From Clostridia bacterium (lineage in GTDB: Bacteria; Bacillota; Clostridia; Lachnospirales; Lachnospiraceae), in contig JAQXQS010000122.1 in the NCBI GenBank assembly GCA_029101305.1, positions 1-41,126 of the forward strand: a stretch of 41,126 nt of DNA, in the 5' to 3' direction. The translations under genes and the position numbers were made by a program. Below, in pieces: positions 16,947 to 23,655 of the stretch. Every line of letters begins with the position of its first letter. The first letter of the stretch is position 1. The notes under the pieces were generated by a model. That model worked only from the letters and a program-made list of their open reading frames with translations, was not told the DNA's origin and searched no databases.

Positions 16947-17564
16947 ATGCCGGAAATCATCCGGAAACAGAACCAGAAAACAAGTCAGTGGTCCGGCGGA
17001 ACCACAACAGAATTGTTTTTATACCCGCCAGATGGCAGTTATGCCGATCGGAATTTCCAGTTCCGGCTAAGCAGTGCCGATTGCGAGGATGCAGAATCGG
17101 TTTTTACCAGTCTTCCCGGAGTAAGGAGAATCCTTATGGTTCTGGATGGAAAAATCACTCTTTGTCATGATGGAAAAAGAAAAGTTACCCTGGAGCCTGG
17201 TGATCAGGACCATTTCACCGGGGATGAAACCACCAGAAGCACAGGTGGCTGTGTGGATTTCAATCTGATGATGAAGGGAAATACAGAGGGAAATCTGCTT
17301 TACAGGAAACTACAGCCAGGGAAAAAAGTCCAGCTGGAGGATTTTTCTGTGAAGAGAAAGCCGGATCTGCCAGATGGATGTTACTTCGCAGTCTATGTGG
17401 TAAAAGGAAAAATGACTCTGTCAAAGAGTCATAAAGTGGACAAGACGATTGTAAAGGCGAATGATTTCTGTATGTTCCGCGAGGGTGAAAACCTTGGAAA
17501 TTGGGAAATGAAAAGTGAAGAAGACAGTGAAGTTGTGCTTGCGCAGATTATATGTAAAGGATAA
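16947..17564 (+). CDS. hutD: HutD/Ves family protein
   Basis: This 205-residue cupin-type protein has the family hallmarks QWSGGTTTELFLYPP near the start, FQFRLSSADCEDAESVFTSL, PGVRRILMVLDGKITL, the FTGDETTRSTGGCVDFNLMM region, and a second cupin half. HutD proteins occur with histidine-utilisation genes and are thought to tune the pathway, possibly by binding a pathway metabolite; the biochemical role is not settled. Its presence supports a histidine- or imidazole-related role for the operon. ATG 16947 is chosen over an upstream GTG at 16938 because AAGGCAGG gives better spacing, but the choice is not firm. Confidence 0.87.
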   Translation: MPEIIRKQNQKTSQWSGGTTTELFLYPPDGSYADRNFQFRLSSADCEDAESVFTSLPGVRRILMVLDGKITLCHDGKRKVTLEPGDQDHFTGDETTRSTGGCVDFNLMMKGNTEGNLLYRKLQPGKKVQLEDFSVKRKPDLPDGCYFAVYVVKGKMTLSKSHKVDKTIVKANDFCMFREGENLGNWEMKSEEDSEVVLAQIICKG

Positions 17565-17606
17565 GTAATACACAGTGCTATAAATAGTACTTGTGAAAAC
17601 GCAAAT

Positions 17607-17679
17607 AGGCCTTTACAGAAATGCAAAAAGGTCTTTACAAGTCCCGAAACAGGCTGAGGACAGAAAAGAGGTGTTTACA
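17607..17679 (+). repeat. Three AGG-N2-TTTACA repeats ending at the LarA-like start codon
   Basis: AGGCCTTTACA (17607-17617), AGGTCTTTACA (17629-17639) and AGGTGTTTACA (17669-17679) recur in the 114-bp gap. The third contains the ribosome site and the A of the start codon of the next gene; the first two are decoy-like copies with no useful frame. They may arise from local duplication or may bind a regulator. Confidence 0.45.
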
Positions 17680-18911
17680 TGCCAGTTTTACTCCCAGAAG
17701 ATTATGAATATAAACTACCCAGAATGTACACCATACACCAGCATTTTCCGGATGCACATCTGGATGAACCCGAAACCGTGTTAAAAGAGTCCCTTTCCCG
17801 CGAAGAAATCCGCGTCCTGGTAAAATCAGGGATGAAAGTGGCTGTGGCTGTGGGAAGCCGTGGGATTACCGGAATTTCCCAAATTGTGAAAATAACCATA
17901 GATTATCTGAAAGAACTGGGCGCCAGCCCTTTTATTGTTTCTGCTATGGGAAGTCACGGAGGTGGAACAAAGGAGGGACAAAGAGAGGTGCTTGCCAGCT
18001 ATGGCATTACGGAAGAGAACATGGGTGTGCCTGTGGTGACGGATACGGATACGGTAGATCTTGGTGCAAGGAAAAACGGGCAGCATGTATGGTTTGACCG
18101 TGCTGCTTATCAGGCAGACCTGATCGTTCCCATTAACCGGATCAAGCTGCATACGGATTTTGTAGGCGAACTGCAAAGCGGACTTTGTAAAATGCTGGTG
18201 ATTGGCCTGGGAAACCAGAAAGGGTGCTCCGCTGCACATGAAACGGATTTTGAAGAATTTTCCGATATGCTGGAAGAAAGCGCAGCGCTTATTATTAAGA
18301 AAGCACCTGTTGGCTTCGGAGTGGCGATCATGGAAAATGCTTTCGATGAGACCTGTCTTCTGGAAGCGGTTCCAGCCGGGCAGATGATCGCCAGGGAAAA
18401 AGAGCTGGTGAAGCTGTGCGTGGAAAAAATGCCTTATATACAGGTGAAAAAAGCAGATATTATAATCGTGGAAGAGATTGGGAAAGATATTTCAGGCGCG
18501 GGCTTTGACCCAAATATCCTGGGGAGGAGTACAGTGCGGAGCAAATATCTGCTTCCTATACCAGAGTTTCAGAAGCTGGTACTACTGGATGTAACAGAAG
18601 CTTCCCACGGGAATGCCATTGGGGTAGGCTTGTTTGATGTGATCACGGAAAAGGTTTTTTCAAAAATGGACAGGGAAGCAACGTATGCCAATGCAATTGC
18701 CTGTAAGTGTATTCTGGATGCAAGAATTCCTATGATCGCAAAAGATGAGGACGAAGCTGTCCGGATCGCAGTAAAATCCTGCCGTAGTCTGGATATGGAA
18801 AATCTGCGTATCATCCGGATCAAAAATACACTGAATCTGGAGAAAATACAGGTATCAGAAGCAATTTATCGGGAGGAGAAATCATTACAGATACAATTTT
18901 ACAAATGGTAA
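17679..18911 (+). CDS. LarA-like / DUF2088 protein (nickel-dependent racemase family relative)
   Basis: This 410-residue protein matches the DUF2088 family that includes the lactate racemase LarA, an enzyme using a nickel-pincer nucleotide to move hydride on 2-hydroxy acids. Key stretches are AVAVGSRGITG, ISAMGSHGG-like VSAMGSHGGGTKEGQREVL, NRIKLHTDFVGELQSGLCKM with a His and Lys in the places expected of cofactor-binding residues, IGLGNQKGCSAAHETDF, and IGKDISGAGFDPNILGRS. Spacing between His and Lys differs from classical LarA, so racemase activity on lactate is doubtful. No larBCE cofactor genes are in the window. It overlaps the ammonium transporter gene at its 3' end. With AcnX in the same operon it suggests handling of a hydroxy-acid intermediate. 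Family secure, reaction unknown. Confidence 0.82.
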   Translation: MPVLLPEDYEYKLPRMYTIHQHFPDAHLDEPETVLKESLSREEIRVLVKSGMKVAVAVGSRGITGISQIVKITIDYLKELGASPFIVSAMGSHGGGTKEGQREVLASYGITEENMGVPVVTDTDTVDLGARKNGQHVWFDRAAYQADLIVPINRIKLHTDFVGELQSGLCKMLVIGLGNQKGCSAAHETDFEEFSDMLEESAALIIKKAPVGFGVAIMENAFDETCLLEAVPAGQMIAREKELVKLCVEKMPYIQVKKADIIIVEEIGKDISGAGFDPNILGRSTVRSKYLLPIPEFQKLVLLDVTEASHGNAIGVGLFDVITEKVFSKMDREATYANAIACKCILDARIPMIAKDEDEAVRIAVKSCRSLDMENLRIIRIKNTLNLEKIQVSEAIYREEKSLQIQFYKW

Positions 18912-20716
18912 AAGAAAATATATTTGGTGTCTGGTTCCTGGCAGGTGCCGTGCTTGTTTTCTGGATGCAGGCTGGATTTGCCATGGTTGAGACTGGATTT
19001 ACAAGAGCGAAAAATGCAGGAAATATCCTGATGAAAAATCTGATGGATTTCTGCATTGGAACTATCTTGTTTATTTTTATTGGATATTCACTGCTTTCCG
19101 GCACGGATCTTGCAGGATTCCTTGGAAAACCACAGCTGGCTATTTTTACTTCTTATTCCAGTTTTAACTGGTCGGATTTTGTATTTAATCTGGTTTTTTG
19201 TGCTACAACTGCCACGATCGTGTCGGGGGCTATGGCAGAAAGAACCAGATTTTTGTCTTACTGCATTTATTCCGCTGTAATTTCCGGGCTGATCTACCCC
19301 ATAGAAGCCCATTGGATCTGGGGCGGAGGCTGGCTGGCACAGCAGGGCTTCCATGATTTCGCAGGCTCCTGCGCCATCCATATGGTTGGCGGGATCTGCG
19401 CTTTTATCGGTGCGGCTATGCTGGGCCCCCGTATTGGAAAATATCCGAAAAACAAGTGGGGAAAAATTGTGCGTGTCAATGCATTTCCAGGACACAATCT
19501 TCCAATTGGATGTCTGGGGGTGTTTATTCTGTGGATGGGCTGGTATGGCTTCAACGGTGCGGCAGCAGGAAGTGTGGAGCAGCTGGGGTCTATTTTCCTT
19601 ACCACTACAGTGGCACCAGCGGTGGCAACGGTAGTGTGTATGCTCTTTACCTGGGTACGCTATGGGAAACCGGATGTTACCATGTGTCTGAACGGGGCAT
19701 TGGCAGGTCTTGTGGGTATTACAGCCCCCTGCGATTCGGTTGACTGTCTTGGGGCACTGGTGATCGGGGCAGTTTCCGGTCTTCTGGTAGTCTGGGGAGT
19801 GTGGTTCCTGGATCATAAGCTGCGTGTGGACGATCCGGTTGGAGCGGTAGCCGTACATATGTTAAATGGTGCCTGGGGAACACTGGCAGTTGGATTGTTT
19901 GCCACAGATCAGGTCCCTGGCTATTCCATTGCCGATTCTGCTGGAAACGTGATGACCGGGCTGTTTTATGGCGGGGGACTAAAGCTGTTTGGAATCCAGT
20001 TCCTTGGATTTATCAGCGTTGCAGCGTACACAGCTGTGGCGATTTTCATAACCTTCTTTCTTATAAAAAAGACCGTTGGCTTGCGTGTTACAGCAAAAGA
20101 AGAAATAGTGGGTCTTGACCAGGCAGAACATGGTCTGGCAACAGCCTATGCTGGTTTTTCAGTTATGGATATTGACAATACCATGGAAATGTCAATCAAT
20201 GAACATACAGTTCTAAGCGTGGAGGATAAAGCAGACCACAGGAATATAATGGGAAAAACTGCAGAGGGTCGGGAAAACAGACCGGCGGCTTCAGGAGAGG
20301 AAGACCAGGAAATCAAAGCTGCGGCAATTCCGGCTGTGCAGGTTTCCGGTGGAAAAGGTACCGGAATCCATGAAGTGATCATCATTGCCCGACTGGTGAA
20401 ATTCGAAGAATTGAAAAAGGCCCTGAACGATCTGGGTGTCACCGGAATGACCGTTACCCAGGTAATGGGCTGTGGAATCCAGAAGGGCGCCAATGCGTAT
20501 TACAGAGGTGTGGAAATGGATGCCTCTCTTCTTCCGAAAGTGAAAGTAGATGTAGTGGTAGGTGCGATTCCGGTAGACAAGGTGATACAGGTAGTAAGGG
20601 ATACTTTATATACCGGAAACATTGGTGATGGAAAGATTTTTGTATATGAAGTGGAAAAAGTGGTAAAAGTAAGAACAGGTGAGGTGAATATGGCAGCTCT
20701 GCAGGATGTAGAGTAA
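18905..20716 (+). CDS. amt: Ammonium transporter (Amt) fused to a C-terminal PII (GlnB-like) domain
   Basis: Residues 1 to about 400 are an Amt/Rh-type channel with ~11 membrane helices. Landmarks are FWMQAGFAMVETGFTRAKNA, ATIVSGAMAERTRF, EAHWIWGGGWL, DFAGSCAIHMVGGICAFIGA, LGWYGFN-like WMGWYGFNGAAAG, and VHMLNGAWGTLAVGLFA. A polar linker of ~80 residues follows. Then the last ~120 residues are a PII fold: HEVIIIARLVKFEELKKAL, GMTVTQVMGCGIQKGANAYY with a T-loop-like Tyr, and TGNIGDGKIFVYEVEK. Known Amt-PII fusions self-gate transport by nitrogen status. The listed ATG overlaps the upstream gene by 7 bp and lies 26 bp from its GGGAGGAG site. An in-frame ATT at 18884, 5 bp from that site, would give MTDTILQ before the listed start and is a serious alternative. 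It is last in the operon and fits an ammonia-releasing pathway. Confidence 0.93.
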   Translation: MVKENIFGVWFLAGAVLVFWMQAGFAMVETGFTRAKNAGNILMKNLMDFCIGTILFIFIGYSLLSGTDLAGFLGKPQLAIFTSYSSFNWSDFVFNLVFCATTATIVSGAMAERTRFLSYCIYSAVISGLIYPIEAHWIWGGGWLAQQGFHDFAGSCAIHMVGGICAFIGAAMLGPRIGKYPKNKWGKIVRVNAFPGHNLPIGCLGVFILWMGWYGFNGAAAGSVEQLGSIFLTTTVAPAVATVVCMLFTWVRYGKPDVTMCLNGALAGLVGITAPCDSVDCLGALVIGAVSGLLVVWGVWFLDHKLRVDDPVGAVAVHMLNGAWGTLAVGLFATDQVPGYSIADSAGNVMTGLFYGGGLKLFGIQFLGFISVAAYTAVAIFITFFLIKKTVGLRVTAKEEIVGLDQAEHGLATAYAGFSVMDIDNTMEMSINEHTVLSVEDKADHRNIMGKTAEGRENRPAASGEEDQEIKAAAIPAVQVSGGKGTGIHEVIIIARLVKFEELKKALNDLGVTGMTVTQVMGCGIQKGANAYYRGVEMDASLLPKVKVDVVVGAIPVDKVIQVVRDTLYTGNIGDGKIFVYEVEKVVKVRTGEVNMAALQDVE

Positions 20717-20815
20717 AGAAATAATAAGGAAAAGATAAGGGAAATATTTCAAAATATTAAAAAGTTGTTTCCAAAAAAGCAAAAGTATGTTATCCTTTAT
20801 TCATAAAATTGACGC

Positions 20816-20862
20816 AACTGTTAAGAGCCAGACGGATTTCTAATCCTTGGCTCTGAACGGTT
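20816..20862 (+). other. Long interrupted hairpin before the acyltransferase gene
   Basis: AGAGCCA/TGGCTCT (20824-20830, 20848-20854) and inner GGATT/AATCC (20834-20838, 20842-20846) stack, and the pairing extends outward through AACTGTT with AACGGTT, with single mismatches. There is no U-tract after it. It could end the amt operon inefficiently or be a leader structure of the acyltransferase gene, about 53 bp downstream. Confidence 0.5.
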
Positions 20863-20914
20863 ACAAATCGGCATGTCTGCCGTTTGGGATGTGTCTGTTG
20901 TAAAGGTGACGAAG

Positions 20915-22072
20915 ATGAGCAAGAAGACGAAGGAACAGGAAATTCCATATTCCTATCTTGTGGATAACATAAAGATACTTTTGATTTTCCTGGTTGTTTT
21001 TAACCATATTATTGCATTTCAGCTGGTTAAGGTGGATCAGGTGGTGCGTTTTATCTGGTATGGGATCACCATATTTCATATGCCGGCATTTATCTTTATT
21101 TCCGGTTATCTGTCCAAGAAGCCACAGGATGTGTTAAAAAATGTTAAGAATTTATTGATCCCGTATATTCTGGGATATACACTTACCTGGGCATCCCAGA
21201 TCTGGCTTGGAAATAATATGGATTACGAACTGTTGCGCCCGTCAGGGACGGTTATGTGGTATGTGCTTGCGCTGTTTGCATACCGTCTGACCATTGAAGC
21301 GTTTGGAAAGATCCGGTTCATAGTGCCCCTTAGCATTATTTTTGCATTGTGGGCAGGAACCAGGATGGAGTTCAGCACATTTTTATCAGCCTCCAGAATC
21401 GTGGTATTTTTTCCGTTTTTTGTGGCAGGCTATCTGTGGAAGAGCGAATATACAAAGGTGATCCGTAAATTTAAAGGTAAGATCGTAGTAGCCCTGTTCG
21501 TGGTCATACTACTGTTTGTGGCCACCAATTATATGATCGGTAATAACATCCCGGTAGATCTTTTCCGTGGCAATCATTCGTATCTGGCCAGCGGGATGGA
21601 TAACGTCCAGGGAATGGTAGTCAGGGCAATGATGTATTTGATTTCCTTTACCATTATTTTTGCATTGCTTATGCTGATGCCAGACCGGCGTCACGCGTTC
21701 ATTTTCCTGGGTAGGAATACGATGGGAGTTTATTTTTTCCATTATCCCATCATGATCCTGATGAATGGACTTCTGATCCTGAATATTCCACAGCTGCTGA
21801 ATGTATGGGCGCTGTTCGGGGTGTCGGTGCTGTTTGTGCTGATACTTGGAAGCCTTCCGGTAGACTGGATCTACACGAACATTCTTGGGTTTATCACATT
21901 TATTCTTTTCAAGAGAGAGAAGAAGGTGGAGGATGAAGGCCTGGAAGACGAATACGATGACGAGGAAGAAGACAGATTTGCAGTATTAACCCAGCGACGG
22001 ATGGCAATCGATGAGCTTGCCGCCATGCTGGATACGGAAGAGAAGGAAACGCATGAAGAAGGACAGTCCTAA
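20915..22072 (+). CDS. Acyltransferase-3 family membrane protein (O-acetyltransferase)
   Basis: This 385-residue protein has about ten hydrophobic helices and the family start: a first helix with LLIFLVVFNHIIAF carrying the typical His, then FHMPAFIFISGYLSKK with the FxxSGY-like motif. Such proteins O-acetylate sugars of surface polysaccharides, using an acyl donor from the cytoplasm; it is closest in style to the fucose 4-O-acetylase branch. The C-terminal ~45 residues are a highly acidic cytoplasmic tail (DEYDDEEEDRFAVL...), which is unusual. ATG 20915 follows AAAGGTGA; the longer frame from 20873 starts inside the leader. It precedes wall-polymer genes in the same orientation but has its own terminator. 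Substrate unknown. Confidence 0.85.
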   Translation: MSKKTKEQEIPYSYLVDNIKILLIFLVVFNHIIAFQLVKVDQVVRFIWYGITIFHMPAFIFISGYLSKKPQDVLKNVKNLLIPYILGYTLTWASQIWLGNNMDYELLRPSGTVMWYVLALFAYRLTIEAFGKIRFIVPLSIIFALWAGTRMEFSTFLSASRIVVFFPFFVAGYLWKSEYTKVIRKFKGKIVVALFVVILLFVATNYMIGNNIPVDLFRGNHSYLASGMDNVQGMVVRAMMYLISFTIIFALLMLMPDRRHAFIFLGRNTMGVYFFHYPIMILMNGLLILNIPQLLNVWALFGVSVLFVLILGSLPVDWIYTNILGFITFILFKREKKVEDEGLEDEYDDEEEDRFAVLTQRRMAIDELAAMLDTEEKETHEEGQS

Positions 22073-22088
22073 GGGATTGTCTTTCTTT
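22062..22088 (+). terminator. Intrinsic terminator overlapping the acyltransferase stop codon
   Basis: GACAGTCC pairs with GGGATTGTC through one G-U pair around a TAA-containing loop (22062-22081), followed by TTTCTTT. The last codons of the gene form the ascending arm. Confidence 0.6.
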
Positions 22089-22148
22089 GGTTAAAAAGTG
22101 GAATTGTATAAAAGCGGCACTGCATAGATCGTGGAAGTGCAGGAATGC

Positions 22149-22213
22149 TTTTTAACAGTTTTTTTTAACAGTTATTCTTTCATAATGACTTAATAGGTAA
22201 AATGTGTTATACT
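22149..22213 (+). promoter_or_regulatory. Repeat and promoter of the wall-polymer operon
   Basis: TTTTTAACAGTT occurs twice (22149-22160, 22163-22174). It is followed by ATGACT (22185-22190), a 17-bp spacer and a near-consensus TATACT (22208-22213). This is the best promoter for the genes from 22321 to 28934, leaving a leader of about 100 nt in which no clear structure is seen. Confidence 0.5.
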
Positions 22214-22320
22214 AAAACTATTTAAGACTGCCATTTAAGAAGAAGTATCTTGGGAGTTTTTGATGGGGCGTATTTAACTGCTGCAACAGGAAACTACAGT
22301 ATTTTACAGGGGACAACAAC

Positions 22321-23652
22321 ATGAAAAAAGTAATCACTTACGGGACATTTGACCTGTTCCATGAGGGGCATTATAATATCTTGAAGCGCGCGAAAGCACT
22401 GGGCGATTATCTGATCGTAGGTGTGACCAGTGAGAGCTACGACATTGAGCGTGGCAAACTGAATGTACGGGACAGCCTTTTGAAGAGGATTGAGAATGTG
22501 CGCCGTACCGGTTTTGCAGATGAGATCATTATTGAGGAATACCAGGGCCAGAAGCTTAGTGATATTATCAAGTACAAGGTGGATCTTCTTGTACTGGGTT
22601 CGGACTGGCGAGGTAAATTTGACTATCTGAAGAATTACTGTGATGTGGTGTATCTGGAGCGAACCAAGAATATTTCCAGTACCAAGCTGCGCGGTGAGGG
22701 TACGACCTATACGGTAGGCGTGGTTACAGATGACGACGAGGATAATGGAATTGTCTGGGAGACGAAATACGTCAGCGGTCTTCATGTGGAATGCGTTTTT
22801 TCCGAAAATGAAGATTCGGCCCGGTCATTTTGCGACAAGTATGAGCTGGACTCCTATTATTGTGTGGGAGCGGATACCAGCGAATGGGAACAAGGCTTTG
22901 ACTGCTTTTTGTCCCAGGTAGATATGGTTTATATTAAGACGTCCCAGGAGAAGCGGGAGAAATACATCCGCCGGTCACTGGAGCGCGGTAAATATGTGAT
23001 CAGTGATGCGCCTATGACGGATAATAAAGACAAGCTGAAGGAGCTGTTTGCGCTGGCAGCTGCACATCATGTACTTCTTGTGGAGAAGATCAATCTGGTG
23101 TATCTGCGGGCCTTTAACCAGCTGGTATGGCAGACACACAGTGCACTTGTAGGGGATATCGTCAGTGTGAAATGTTCCATTTCCCAGGATCACTTCGAGG
23201 GTGGGCGGAGCTTTTCCGAGACTGCAGTTCTGCCCTTATGTGCCATTATTAAGATCCTTGGCAGGAATTACCAGGAAGTTAAATCAAATGTAGTGAAGGA
23301 TCGGTCCGGGAACTGCATTTACGATATGATCACCATGAAATACCAGGATGCCCTTGCCACGGTTGAAATCGGAACCACGGTGGATGTGGAGGATGAATTT
23401 GTGGTGATCGGTACGAAGGGACGTGTGACTATCCCGGGAGACTGGTGGAATACCGGATATTTTGAGGCGAAGATTGACGATAGTAAAGGTCTGAAGCGTT
23501 TCTGCTTTAACTTTGAAGGTAACGGATTACGTTATCTTTTGCAGGAGCTGCTAATTATGATCAGTGACGACAGAACGGAATGTACCAGACTTTTCAATGA
23601 GGAATCAGAGACCCTGGCAGACATTCTGGAAATCATAAACCAGAGAGGATAA
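22321..23652 (+). CDS. Cytidylyltransferase (TagD-like) fused to a degenerate Gfo/Idh/MocA domain
   Basis: Residues 1-130 are a complete TagD-type nucleotidyltransferase: [15 protein letters not shown] with His14 and His17, LVLGSDWRGKFDYL, and the RTKNISSTKLR signature. This half would activate a polyol or amino-alcohol phosphate with CTP. Residues ~131-443 resemble a Gfo/Idh/MocA oxidoreductase in order of elements: VDMVYIKTSQEKREKYIRRS, LERGKYVISDAPMTDNKDKL, an alpha/beta C-terminal domain. But the glycine-rich NAD loop is replaced by VVTDDDEDNG, and the catalytic EKP is replaced by DAP. The second half is therefore probably non-catalytic or acts on another ligand. It heads an operon with two LicD-type genes, consistent with supplying a CDP-activated substituent for a surface polymer. 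Confidence 0.85.
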   Translation: MKKVITYGTFDLFHEGHYNILKRAKALGDYLIVGVTSESYDIERGKLNVRDSLLKRIENVRRTGFADEIIIEEYQGQKLSDIIKYKVDLLVLGSDWRGKFDYLKNYCDVVYLERTKNISSTKLRGEGTTYTVGVVTDDDEDNGIVWETKYVSGLHVECVFSENEDSARSFCDKYELDSYYCVGADTSEWEQGFDCFLSQVDMVYIKTSQEKREKYIRRSLERGKYVISDAPMTDNKDKLKELFALAAAHHVLLVEKINLVYLRAFNQLVWQTHSALVGDIVSVKCSISQDHFEGGRSFSETAVLPLCAIIKILGRNYQEVKSNVVKDRSGNCIYDMITMKYQDALATVEIGTTVDVEDEFVVIGTKGRVTIPGDWWNTGYFEAKIDDSKGLKRFCFNFEGNGLRYLLQELLIMISDDRTECTRLFNEESETLADILEIINQRG

Positions 23653-23655
23653 CCA

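Noticed and set aside
19088-19858. 256-codon minus-strand frame inside the ammonium transporter gene
   Set aside because: Antisense to Amt helices, rich in His/Cys/Pro as expected from reverse-frame reading; no supporting signals.
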